Assembly: GCF_030269545.1 (NCBI RefSeq)
Contig: NZ_BSTN01000003.1
Location: 1-64,000, forward strand
Source: Actinomadura sp. NBRC 104425
GTDB taxonomy: Bacteria > Actinomycetota > Actinomycetes > Streptosporangiales > Streptosporangiaceae
Direction: 5' to 3'
DNA: 64,000 nt
Under the pieces are notes generated by a model. It did no database searches. It worked only from the letters and a program-made list of their open reading frames with translations, and was not told where the DNA came from. Both the position numbers and the translations under genes were made by a program. Shown here one piece after another: positions 43,789-51,692 of this stretch; within the stretch, counting starts at the first letter, position 1; each line of letters starts with the position of its first letter.

Positions 43789-44555
43789 GTGGGCCGCCGG
43801 GCGTTGCGGACCAGCAGATCGCGCAGCTCGCGCACGTGCCGGCGGCTCACCGGCAGCTCGGTGCCGCCGACCAGGATCGTGCAGCGGCCCGAGTCCAGCC
43901 GCAGCTCCTCGATACGCGCCAGCGCCACCAGGTGGCTGCGGTGCACGCGCACGAACCCCGCGTCCCGCCACCGCTCCTCCAGCGCCGCCAGGGGGATGCG
44001 CACCAGGTGGCTGCCGGTCGGGGTGTGCAGGCGGGCGTAGTCTCCCTGCGCCTCCACGTACAGCACCTCGGCGGGCGCGACGAACCTGGTCACCCCCGCC
44101 AGCTCGACCGGCATCGGCTCCGGTTCGGGACGCGGCGCGCGCGCACCGCCGGCCGCGGGCGCGCCCGGGCCTGCGTTCTGCGCGACGCGGCGGATCGCCT
44201 CGGCCAGCCGCTCCGGCCGCACCGGCTTGAGGATGTAGTCGGTCGCCTTGATCTCGAACGCGTCGACCGCGTGCTCCTCGAACGCGGTGACGAACACGAT
44301 GTGCGGGGCGCGGGCGAACTGCGCCAGCACCCGCCCCAGCACCGTGCCGTCCAGCCCGGGCATGCGGATGTCGAGGAAAACCGCGTCGACCGCACGGCCC
44401 TCGGCCAGCGCCCGGTCGAGGCAGCGCAACGCGCCCGCACCGTCCCGGGCGGTGTGCACGGTGCCGATGCGCGGGTCGGCCCGGAGCAGATGAACCAGGT
44501 CGTCCAGGGCGGGCGCCTCGTCGTCCACCGCCAGGACGCGCAGACCGCCCGGCAC
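43785..44555 (-). CDS. LytTR-family response regulator
   Basis: A 256-residue response regulator. The receiver domain has the acidic pair DDE at 11-13 and phospho-acceptor Asp62 in FLDIRMPG, with TAFEEHAVDAF and the KPV lysine. After an Ala/Pro linker the LytTR DNA-binding domain follows (VLYVEAQGDYARLHTPTG, RVHRSHLVALARIEEL). It is coupled to the following membrane-protein gene by ATGA and preceded by the sensor kinase gene 52 bp upstream. It probably turns on the symporter genes. Confidence 0.92.
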   Translation of the reverse strand: MPGGLRVLAVDDEAPALDDLVHLLRADPRIGTVHTARDGAGALRCLDRALAEGRAVDAVFLDIRMPGLDGTVLGRVLAQFARAPHIVFVTAFEEHAVDAFEIKATDYILKPVRPERLAEAIRRVAQNAGPGAPAAGGARAPRPEPEPMPVELAGVTRFVAPAEVLYVEAQGDYARLHTPTGSHLVRIPLAALEERWRDAGFVRVHRSHLVALARIEELRLDSGRCTILVGGTELPVSRRHVRELRDLLVRNARRPT

Positions 44556-44607
44556 TCAGCCTCCCGGTGTCGCACGTCACATCTCGGCGCTATCGTAGAA
44601 CGCCCTG

Positions 44608-45855
44608 TCAACCCGCCTCGGCGGGGTTCGGCCGGGTCTGCCCCTGCCAGCTGGCCGTGACGCCCGGCGCGTACTTGGGCACCCGCACCGTGACCTTCGT
44701 CCCGGCGCCGATGCCGGTGTCGACCACCAGGCCGTAGCCGTCCCCGTACACCTGGCGGAGCCGCGCGTCGACGTTGGCCAGGCCGATGCCCGCCGAGTCC
44801 GGCGCCTCCCCGTCGCCGCCCGTCCCGCGCTCCCCGGCCAGGACGCGGCGCAGCCAGTCGGGGTCCATGCCGACGCCGTCGTCCTCCACGCTGATCACGC
44901 AGTCCGACCCGGCGTCCTCGGCCACGATCGTGATCCGCCCCGGGCCGGACCGGTCCTGCAGGCCGTGCCGGACGGCGTTCTCCACCAGCGGCTGCAGGCA
45001 CAGGAACGGCACCGCCACCGGCAGCACCTCCTGCGCGATCCGCAGCGTCACCCGCAGGTCGTCGCCGAACCGGGCGCGCTGCAGCAGCAGGTACCGGTCG
45101 ATCGAGCGCAGCTCCTCGGCCAGCGTGGTGAAGTCGCCGTGCCGCCGGAAGGAGTAGCGGGTGAAGTCGGCGAACTCCAGCAGCAGCTCGCGGGCCCGCT
45201 CGGGGTCGCTGCGCACGAACGCGGCGATGGTGGTCAGCGAGTTGTAGATGAAGTGCGGGGAGATCTGCGCCCGCAGCGCCCGCATCTGCGCCTCCATCAG
45301 CAGCGTCCGCGACCGGTCCAGCTCGGCCAGCTCCAGCTGGGCGTCCACCCACCGGGCCACCTCCTCGGCGGCGCGGATCAGCCCGGCGGGCACCTCCTCC
45401 CCGTAGACGGCCAGCGTGCCCACCACCCGGTCGTCGGTGGTCAGCGGCACCACCGCGGCGCGCCGCACCGGGCAGTCCAGGCGGCCGCAGTCCACGCCGT
45501 CCGGGCCGAGCACCCGCACCCGCCCGCCGTCCAGGGTGCCGCAGGCGTGGTCGAGCGCCTGCTCGGCGTGGTGCTCGCCCGCCCCGTCCCAGGCCAGCAC
45601 CCGCTCCCCGTCGGTGATCGCCAGCGCGGCCGAGCCGAGCAGGGCGCGCAGATGCGGCGCCGCCTTCTGCGCGCCCGGCCCGGTCAGCCCCGCGCGCAGC
45701 TCGGGCGCCGCGCGCGAGGCGGTGTGCAGGGTCTCGAAGGTGGCGCGCTGCGCCGGGCCGCCCAGGTCTCCAGGGCGTCCCCGGGCCCGCCACCACAGCA
45801 GCACCGGCGCCCACGTGAGCGTGAGCGCCGCGACCACCGCGATGACGACGTCCAT
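44608..45855 (-). CDS. LytS-type sensor histidine kinase
   Basis: A 415-residue kinase: one N-terminal membrane helix (residues about 3-22), a GAF-like sensing domain (about residues 50-175, with [16 protein letters not shown]), then the His_kinase domain with His201 in [11 protein letters not shown] and the HATPase motifs ENAVRHGLQ and DDGVGMDP. It lacks the multi-helix LytS sensor. It pairs with the LytTR regulator. The ligand is unknown; cytosolic carboxylate or redox signals are possible. Confidence 0.9.
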   Translation of the reverse strand: MDVVIAVVAALTLTWAPVLLWWRARGRPGDLGGPAQRATFETLHTASRAAPELRAGLTGPGAQKAAPHLRALLGSAALAITDGERVLAWDGAGEHHAEQALDHACGTLDGGRVRVLGPDGVDCGRLDCPVRRAAVVPLTTDDRVVGTLAVYGEEVPAGLIRAAEEVARWVDAQLELAELDRSRTLLMEAQMRALRAQISPHFIYNSLTTIAAFVRSDPERARELLLEFADFTRYSFRRHGDFTTLAEELRSIDRYLLLQRARFGDDLRVTLRIAQEVLPVAVPFLCLQPLVENAVRHGLQDRSGPGRITIVAEDAGSDCVISVEDDGVGMDPDWLRRVLAGERGTGGDGEAPDSAGIGLANVDARLRQVYGDGYGLVVDTGIGAGTKVTVRVPKYAPGVTASWQGQTRPNPAEAG

Positions 45856-45874
45856 GCCGCCACGCTAACCCGCC

Positions 45875-46819
45875 TCACGGCACCGACGCGGCGTCGCGCA
45901 GCCGGCCGAGCACTTCCAGGCGGCCGTCCTCGCGGATCCGCCGGGTCGCCTCCCGCTCGGGGTAGGAGCGCATGAACGTCTTGGTCAGGTGCGTGCCGTA
46001 GTGCAGCCGGCCGCCGCCCTTGAGGGGGCGCAGCTCGGCCTCGAAGCTGGGCTCGTGGAAGTAGGTCAGCGCGTACCGGTCCCGTTCCGCCGACGCGACC
46101 CGGTGCCAGGTGGACGGCAGCGCGCTCCCGGTGAGGAACCCCATCACCTCGCCGGGGAACACGGCCAGCGTGTGCGGTTCGGGCCGCACGAACGACAACG
46201 CCTCGCCGCGCCCGTCCATGGGCCGCCGCACGTACAGCCCGCCGGTCTCGTCCAGCGCCGCCATCACCAGCAGGCCGTGCACCGGGTGGGCGACCGGCCC
46301 GCCTCCGGCGCGGGCGGGCAGCCGCAGCGCCCGCATGTGGTGCCAGCCGTCGGCGGTCAGCCGGGTCAGCCCGTCGGCGCACGGCAGGCCGAGGCCGAGC
46401 GCCACCAGCCGCAGCAGCCGGTCGCCGATGCCGCCGAGCTCGTCCATGAACGCCCGCATGGCCAGCCGGTACTCCAGGTCGGGCCACGGCACCGGGCCGT
46501 GGCAGGGCCAGCGCTCGCGGACCCGGATGTCCCCCTCCGGCACGTCCTTGCAGACGGTGAACACCTCGGCGCCGCCGTCCTCGCAGGCGACGTAGCCGCT
46601 GTAGCTGAGCGGGCTGACGTGCCGCGCCTTGTACTCCAGCGGCATGGAGAAGAACCGCCGCGCCGCCGTGATCGCGGTGACGGTGCGCTGGGCCTGGACG
46701 GGGTCGACGGCGACCTGGACGACCCCGTCGCGCCGCCATGCGCGGATCATCTCGCGGCCGAGGCGCACGTCGGACGGCTCGCCGCCGACCGACGCCGGTA
46801 GCAGGAACGTGGTGAGCAT
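45875..46819 (-). CDS. ethylene-forming-enzyme-like Fe/2OG oxygenase with altered metal triad
   Basis: A 314-residue protein of the 2-oxoglutarate oxygenase family, closely similar along its length to Pseudomonas ethylene-forming enzyme (EFE). YSGYVAC, EVFTVCKD, RERWPCHGPVPWPD, DGWHHMRALR, FFHEP-type (YFHEPSFEAE) and FMRSYPER all match. Residues known in EFE to bind 2OG (Arg277, here Arg248) and arginine (Glu84, Thr86, Arg171, Arg316; here Glu85, Thr88, Arg163, Arg284) are kept. The first metal His is His178 and the distal one His239, but the Asp of HxD is Val180 (AHPVHG instead of AHTDYG). ATG 46819 has GAGGA 7 bases upstream. True EFE activity is therefore doubtful; the homology is clear. 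Confidence 0.85.
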   Translation of the reverse strand: MLTTFLLPASVGGEPSDVRLGREMIRAWRRDGVVQVAVDPVQAQRTVTAITAARRFFSMPLEYKARHVSPLSYSGYVACEDGGAEVFTVCKDVPEGDIRVRERWPCHGPVPWPDLEYRLAMRAFMDELGGIGDRLLRLVALGLGLPCADGLTRLTADGWHHMRALRLPARAGGGPVAHPVHGLLVMAALDETGGLYVRRPMDGRGEALSFVRPEPHTLAVFPGEVMGFLTGSALPSTWHRVASAERDRYALTYFHEPSFEAELRPLKGGGRLHYGTHLTKTFMRSYPEREATRRIREDGRLEVLGRLRDAASVP

Positions 46820-46931
46820 CTCGGGATCCTCTCTCGGGGTGGGGCCTGGGCGAGGTGCCCCCGGATCGCCCGTCCCGCATGCCATCTAGGCGGACCCGCC
46901 GCGCCGCGTCATCCGGTTCGGCGGGCGCATT

Positions 46932-47005
46932 CGGCCAGCGGACCGGCCCGGTCGGCCAGTGGCCGCGGCCCGTCCGCCCAGCGGCCCGATCCGCACGGCC
47001 AGCGG
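46932..47005. repeat. phased short repeats, 21-22 bp period
   Basis: Four copies of a degenerate CGGCCAGCGG unit begin at 46932, 46953, 46975 and 46996, each followed by a GGCCCG-like element in three cases. The spacing of about two DNA turns places them on one face. They fill the divergent gap between the EFE-like gene and the metallophosphoesterase gene. Confidence 0.5.
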
Positions 47006-47047
47006 CGGGGCTTGATCGGCGCGCCGCGACCCCGTGAGATGGAACCC

Positions 47048-47878
47048 ATGACCGGCAGACTGCTCGCGATCAGCGACGTGCACGTGGGGCATCCGGAGAA
47101 CCGCGAACTGGTCGACGGACTGCGTCCCGGGTCCCCCGACGACTGGCTGATCGTCGCGGGCGACGTCGCCGACCGCTTCGCCGACGTGCGCTGGGCCCTG
47201 GCCACCCTGCGCGACCGCTTCGCCAAGGTCATCTGGTCCCCCGGCAACCACGAGCTGTGGACGCCGCCGGGCGACCCCGTCACGCTGCGCGGCGAGGAGC
47301 GCTACCACGCCCTCGTCGAGATGTGCCGGGGGCTGGACGTCACCACCCCCGAGGACCCCTACCCCCTGTGGCGGGGCGAGGGCGGCCCGGTGTTCGTCAC
47401 GCCGCTGTTCCTGCTGTACGACTACACGTTCCGCCCGAAGGGCACCTCCACCAAGGAGCAGGCCCTCAAGGCGGCCTACGAGGCGGGGGTCGTCTGCACC
47501 GACGAGAAGCTGCTGCACCCGGACCCGTACCCCACCCTGGACGCCTGGTGCCGCGCCCGCCTGGCCGCGACCGAGAAGCGGCTGACCGGCCTGGAGCACC
47601 CCACCGTACTGATCAACCACTGGCCGTTGACCCGCGACCCCACCCGCGTGCTGTGGTACCCGGAGTTCGCCCTGTGGTGCGGCACCGAGCTCACGGCGGA
47701 CTGGCACGTCCGGTTCCGCGCGGCCGCCGTCGTGTACGGCCACCTGCACATCCCCCGGACGATGTGGCACGACGGCGTGCGGTTCGAGGAGGTATCGGTC
47801 GGCTACCCGCGGGAATGGCGCCCGCGCGGCACGGGCACCCCCGGCGCCCGGCAGATCCTCCCCGAACCCGCCGCCTAG
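47048..47878 (+). CDS. metallophosphoesterase
   Basis: A 276-residue calcineurin-like phosphoesterase. Metal-binding motifs: SDVHVGH (DxH), GDVADR (GDxxDR), GNHE, the histidine in INHWP and GHLH near the C-terminus, all intact. It has no signal peptide. It is divergent from the EFE-like gene. ATG 47048 is used; an ATG at 47039 in frame is an alternative. The substrate (nucleotide, DNA or phospholipid) is unknown. Confidence 0.85.
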   Translation: MTGRLLAISDVHVGHPENRELVDGLRPGSPDDWLIVAGDVADRFADVRWALATLRDRFAKVIWSPGNHELWTPPGDPVTLRGEERYHALVEMCRGLDVTTPEDPYPLWRGEGGPVFVTPLFLLYDYTFRPKGTSTKEQALKAAYEAGVVCTDEKLLHPDPYPTLDAWCRARLAATEKRLTGLEHPTVLINHWPLTRDPTRVLWYPEFALWCGTELTADWHVRFRAAAVVYGHLHIPRTMWHDGVRFEEVSVGYPREWRPRGTGTPGARQILPEPAA

Positions 47879-48144
47879 GTGATGGGGTACGCGGGGCCGG
47901 CCATCCTGGCGATGTCCTCGCCGGCCACCCCCCGCAGCCGGTCCGCCAGATCGGTCAGCGCCCGGCTGGCGGCCAGCTCGTCCCCGATCTCGGGCACCGG
48001 CCGGTCGATCGGGTTGCGCCGCGCCTGCCCGTACCCCGTCACGGTGACGCTGCCCCCCGCGTTCAACACGGCCCGAGCCCGCGTCTCGGTGTCGTCGTCG
48101 CTCTCCCCGATGAAGATGTCGACGTTCCAGTGCTTGGCCTTCAT
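47875..48144 (-). CDS. DUF1876 family protein
   Basis: An 89-residue protein. KHWNVDIFIGESDDDTETRA and DRPVPEIGDELAASRALTDLADRL (positions 4-23 and 50-73) are the DUF1876 signature of actinobacteria, an alpha/beta fold resembling a double-stranded RNA-binding domain. It converges with the metallophosphoesterase; the two TAG stops overlap within 47875-47878. Function unknown. Confidence 0.85.
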   Translation of the reverse strand: MKAKHWNVDIFIGESDDDTETRARAVLNAGGSVTVTGYGQARRNPIDRPVPEIGDELAASRALTDLADRLRGVAGEDIARMAGPAYPIT

Positions 48145-48852
48145 CACCAACCCCCCGCACACAGACCACCCCGCCGCAAAACGCCACATAATTCGCATAC
48201 CCACCCAACCACCCCCAAAGCAATCCACTCCTGAACCCCGCCGGATCGCCCCGAGATCGTCCCGTCCAGGCGGTGCCGCCATGGCCTCGTCACGGACCCT
48301 GTCCTATGCCGCTGGACGGAGGTCCGGATCAGCGGTCAACACGGTGTGCAACCCGGGTGGCGATGGGACGGCGACGTGGTCGCCTTCGAGACCGGCTGCT
48401 TCGTCGAAAGGCGGTCCCCTCGATCACGACGCTCACGGGCGACCATCCGTCCCAGATACTGAGATTCATGGCCACATGCTGGTAACCGAGCCAGGCTGCG
48501 GCGAAGCCGCGACGAGCAACGGGGCGAACCCCTCAAAAAGATCATCCGATGGCAACCAGCCCCCATCCGACCATGACCACGCAGGCACCAGAGGAGAAGG
48601 AGAGACAACCACCCGAGCGAAGTCGAAGCGGCGGCACCAGCCGCCGCCGGGAAACGCGCCACCCCCAGGAAAGGGTGAGCTGCTTTCGGACGCAAAGAGG
48701 AAAGAAAACCGGAGAGCAGCAGTCACCCCCACACAACCACCACCACGGAGAAACCCCCGAAGGGGGATGAAGAGACGCTCGCCCCGAGCGAAGTCGCGGC
48801 GAAGCCGCGACGATCGAAAGGAGGCGAAGCCGCAGGAAGAGATCAGCCGAGG

Positions 48853-49093
48853 GCGGCGAGCGTTCAACGTGAGCCGCAGCCGGGGGGTTCCGGGGGGTCG
48901 CCCCCCGGGCGAACACCAAGGGAGCGCCCAACGCGAAAGTGCGGCAAGAGCCGCACTGAGTAGCAGTGACCCCGGCTCCCGCGCGGCGAGCGTTCTACGC
49001 GAGCCGCAGCCGGGGGGTTCCGGGGGGTCGCCCCCCGGGCGAACACCAAGGGAGCGCCCAACGCGAAAGTGCGGCAAGAGCCGCACTGAGTAG
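48853..49093. repeat. 111-bp near-identical direct duplication
   Basis: Copy A is 48853-48963 and copy B 48983-49093; they differ at two positions and are offset by 130 bp. Each contains two perfect hairpins, CCGGGGGGTCGCCCCCCGG (48890-48908 and 49020-49038) and GTGCGGC-AAGA-GCCGCAC. Between the copies lies CTCCCGCG (48976-48983), identical to the 3' acceptor end of the adjacent tRNA-Asn gene (49104-49111), so the duplicated unit probably included the tRNA tip. Confidence 0.75.
49069..49086 (-). terminator. hairpin terminator behind tRNA-Asn
   Basis: On the minus strand GTGCGGC-TCTT-GCCGCAC is a perfect 7-bp stem with a 4-nt loop, followed by TTTCG. It lies 18 nt downstream of the tRNA-Asn 3' end. 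The same hairpin recurs in the other repeat copy at 48939-48956. Confidence 0.6.
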
Positions 49094-49103
49094 GGTGCCC
49101 CAG

Positions 49104-49176
49104 CTCCCGCGACTGGACTCGAACCAGTAACCTGCCGGTTAACAGCCGGACGCTCTGCCGATTGAGCTACGCGGGA
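49104..49176 (-). tRNA. tRNA-Asn (GTT)
   Basis: Complete cloverleaf on the minus strand: acceptor TCCCGCG/CGCGGGA, D-arm GCTC/GAGC, anticodon loop CTGTTAA (GTT), T-arm ACTGG/CCAGT with TTCGAGT loop, discriminator G. No CCA is encoded. Confidence 0.96.
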
Positions 49177-49324
49177 TCGCAGTGCCTTCCAGGGGCTCCC
49201 CTGGCCGACGGCGTCTAGGTTAGCGCATTCGGGGACCTGTTCGCGCAGGCATATCCGGTGGGGAGACTGGGGCGGCCGTGGGCGGGTATGCCGTGCGACA
49301 CGATCCTGTACACCGGGGGTGGGC

Positions 49325-49624
49325 ATGAAGTACCGAGCGACGTTCATCGCGGGTGCCGCGGTCGGCTACGTCCTGGGCACCAGGGCGGGGCGCGAGCGGT
49401 ACGAGCAGATCAAGCGGATGACGCGGCGGCTGATGGAGAATCCGACCGTGCAGGAGACGGCGGGGCTGCTGCGGGCGCGCGGCGAGGAGCTGGCCGGGGC
49501 GGCCAAGGGCAAGGCCGGGGAGCTGGCCGGGGCGGCGCAGAAGCGGATGCCGGGGCAGCACCACGGCGAGGAGACGCCGGTGGACTACCGCGATCCGAGG
49601 CAGGAGACGTCCGCCCCGCAATGA
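49325..49624 (+). CDS. small YtxH-like protein
   Basis: A 99-residue protein: KYRATFIAGAAVGYVLGTRAGRERYEQIK is a short hydrophobic segment followed by a charged region, as in YtxH-type proteins (positions 2-30 of the product), then a repeated ELAGAAKGKAGELAGAAQKR helix and a polar tail. Such proteins are stress-associated in Bacillus but have no defined activity. A GTG at 49319 could add two residues. Confidence 0.7.
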   Translation: MKYRATFIAGAAVGYVLGTRAGRERYEQIKRMTRRLMENPTVQETAGLLRARGEELAGAAKGKAGELAGAAQKRMPGQHHGEETPVDYRDPRQETSAPQ

Positions 49625-49663
49625 CACCGCAGCGACGCCGGCAGTGACGCGGCGGTGACGGCG

Positions 49664-50179
49664 TCACAGGCCCGTCTGGCGGCGCAGGTCCTCCAGGATC
49701 TGCTCGGCCTGGGCGCGCAGGCCCGGGTCGGAAGGGTCGAGCCCGGCCTCGAAGACCAGGGTCCAGCGCACGTCGCCGCCGCCGGGCGGGCGGCGTCCGG
49801 CGATGCGGACGGATCCGCCGCCGGGCAGCCGGGCGTGTCGGCTGACCACGACGGTGGCGGTGACGCGTTCGCGGACGGTTTCGGGCACCGATCCGGGGTC
49901 GGGCAGCCGGACGCGGTATTCGGGGCCGCCGCCGGTGGTGTGGACGTGAAGGTGGCCGTCCTGCCAGGACGCCTGGTCGATGCGCTCCCATGGCAGCCGG
50001 TGGAAGCCGCCGGAGGCGGTGGGCAGGTGAAGGGCCGCGGACGTGGCGACGACGTACGAGCCGCCCCGGGTGGCCGCCGAGGCGAGGGGGCGTTCGCCGC
50101 GTTCCAGGGCGAGGGCGTCGCGGATCTCGGCGGGCAGGCGGCCCGGGCGCAGGGCCGCGGCCGCGCGTCGTAGGCGCAT
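49664..50179 (-). CDS. conserved actinobacterial protein of unknown function
   Basis: A 171-residue soluble protein with no signal peptide. An Arg/Ala-rich N-terminal helix is followed by a beta-rich section (TRGGSYVVATSAALHLP, RLPWERIDQASW) that resembles PH-like protein domains found in actinobacteria. It is 25 bp downstream of the glycoside hydrolase gene on the same strand, so probably in one operon. The role is unknown. Confidence 0.65.
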   Translation of the reverse strand: MRLRRAAAALRPGRLPAEIRDALALERGERPLASAATRGGSYVVATSAALHLPTASGGFHRLPWERIDQASWQDGHLHVHTTGGGPEYRVRLPDPGSVPETVRERVTATVVVSRHARLPGGGSVRIAGRRPPGGGDVRWTLVFEAGLDPSDPGLRAQAEQILEDLRRQTGL

Positions 50180-50204
50180 GGTCCCACGGTAGGCGATCAG
50201 CGGC

Positions 50205-51530
50205 TCAGGCGGCGCGGGGTGCGCGGCGGGCGCCCAGCAGGTCCAGGATGAGGGCGGCCGACCAGCTGCAGTCGTGGCTGCCGCGGCCGGTGCCGTCGAA
50301 CGGGTCGAAGTATTCGCGGAAGCCGGACTGGCGCACCAGCCGCATGGTGGCGCCGTAGAGCAGGTCGGCGACGACGGTGAGGCCGTGGCCGAGGGCGCCG
50401 TACCACAGCAGCCAGTTGGTGTTGACCCAGGTGGGGCCGCGCCAGTAGCCGCCGCGGTCGAACGAGGGCGCCTGGATGTCGCAGGTCGGCACGGGGTATC
50501 CGGCGGCGCCGGCGAAGCGGGCCGACAGCAGCAGGTCGACCAGGGCGCGGACGACGGGGGCCGGCAGGTCGGGGTCGAGCAGCGGGCCGAACGAGGCGAT
50601 GGTGACGGCGGGCAGCAGCCGGCCGCCGCGCAGGTCGCGGGCGCGGAAGCAGCCGGTGTCGCCGTCCCAGAGCCGGTCGAGGAGGGCGCGGTGGACGCGC
50701 TGGGCGGTCTCGCGGTGCGGCACCGGGTCCCCGCCGATGATCTCGGCCATTTCGGCGAGGGCGTGGGTGGAGGCCAGGTAGGTGGCGTTGACGAGGGGGT
50801 CCTCGACGGCGAAGGGGTGGGCGTCGCGGAGGTATTCGTCGCAGTAGCCGGCGCCGCGCAGCAGAGTGACGAGCCGTACGTAGCGGTCGTAGTCCTCGCC
50901 GGTGGGCAGGCCGCGGGGGACGTGGTCGGGCGCGTAGGCGACGGGCGGCAGTTGCAGGGCGCCGAGGGGCCCGTCCCAGGCGGGGCTGTTGTCCAGGCCC
51001 GATTCCCAGGGGTGGCAGATGGCGACGAGCCCTTCGGCCCCCAGGTCGCGGCAGTGTGCCAGGTGGCGGTGCTGGGCGACGAGCATCGGGTAGAGGCGGG
51101 CGAGGAAGGCGCGGCTGCGTTCGGCGTCGGCGGGGCCCGCGCTTTCGTGCAGGCGCAGGGCGGCCAGGGCGTGCAGCGGGGGGTGGGTGAGGCCGGACGT
51201 GGGGACGCCCCGGGGCGCGGCGTCCTGCAGGTCGCTGCGCCACAGGTCGGGCCCGGGGAAGTAGGCGTGCCGAGGCGTCCGGGTGTTGAAGACGATGTGC
51301 GGCAGCAGGCCCGTGGCCCACTGGCCGCGGAACAGCGACAGCAGTTCGCGTTCGGCGCGGTCGCGGCGGTGCCTGGCCAGGCCCATGCTGATGAAGGCCG
51401 AGTCCCAGGCCCACTGGTGCGGGTACAGGGCGGGCGACGGGACGGTGCCCGTGCCCGTCCAGTTGGCGTCCAGCACCCGGGCCGCCGCCTTCCACAGCGT
51501 CGTCTCGTCGCCGTCCAGCCGGGTGCCCAT
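50205..51530 (-). CDS. glucosylglycerate/mannosylglycerate hydrolase-like glycoside hydrolase (GH63)
   Basis: A 441-residue (alpha/alpha)6-barrel enzyme. SPALYPHQWAWDSAFISMGL near the start and CHPWESGLDNS (with candidate acid Asp180) are GH63 signatures; GFREYFDPFDG contains candidate base Glu406. This layout, with Asp and Glu at nearly the same positions, matches the glucosylglycerate hydrolase described from Mycolicibacterium hassiacum, which releases glucose and glycerate. It is leaderless, so cytoplasmic. It lies after the HAD gene of the Ter-associated operon, 162 bp away, possibly unrelated. Confidence 0.82.
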   Translation of the reverse strand: MGTRLDGDETTLWKAAARVLDANWTGTGTVPSPALYPHQWAWDSAFISMGLARHRRDRAERELLSLFRGQWATGLLPHIVFNTRTPRHAYFPGPDLWRSDLQDAAPRGVPTSGLTHPPLHALAALRLHESAGPADAERSRAFLARLYPMLVAQHRHLAHCRDLGAEGLVAICHPWESGLDNSPAWDGPLGALQLPPVAYAPDHVPRGLPTGEDYDRYVRLVTLLRGAGYCDEYLRDAHPFAVEDPLVNATYLASTHALAEMAEIIGGDPVPHRETAQRVHRALLDRLWDGDTGCFRARDLRGGRLLPAVTIASFGPLLDPDLPAPVVRALVDLLLSARFAGAAGYPVPTCDIQAPSFDRGGYWRGPTWVNTNWLLWYGALGHGLTVVADLLYGATMRLVRQSGFREYFDPFDGTGRGSHDCSWSAALILDLLGARRAPRAA

Positions 51531-51692
51531 GAGCTAAGCGTGACCTCCCGATCACGTCCTGGCCGCCCTCTGAAAGGGCCGCCGCGCCTCAACGCATCGA
51601 GGGATACCGCGATTGTGGACCTTCGCCGCGGCCGCGGCGACCCCCGGACGGGTGATGTCCTCCCTCGTCCCGGCGGGGTGCACGGTGGTCGG

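Larger units (their letters stand above)
48145..49103. other. non-coding repeat- and hairpin-rich region downstream of tRNA-Asn
   Basis: About 960 bp with no credible gene: long open frames on both strands have irregular, low-complexity compositions (Arg, Pro, Gly) and no start signals. It contains the 111-bp direct repeat (48853-49093), hairpins GCGGC-GAA-GCCGC (48498-48510) and GTCGCGGC-GAA-GCCGCGAC (48792-48810), GGGG-CGAA-CCCC near 48521, and GAGCGAAGTCG twice. The stretch at 48145-48240 is A/C-rich and probably contains the DUF1876 promoter. Confidence 0.6.

Noticed and set aside
45875..46819. Calling the gene a functional ethylene-forming enzyme
   Set aside because: The Fe-binding Asp is Val and a neighbouring Tyr is lost, so the activity cannot be claimed.
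48273..48485. A small gene of about 70 codons upstream of the repeat region
   Set aside because: No ribosome site, no similarity recognised, and composition typical of non-coding frames.
47879..49093. A 400-codon open frame over the repeat region downstream of DUF1876
   Set aside because: It has no start signal, an irregular Arg/Pro/Ser composition, and crosses hairpins and direct repeats. The opposite-strand frame is equally implausible.
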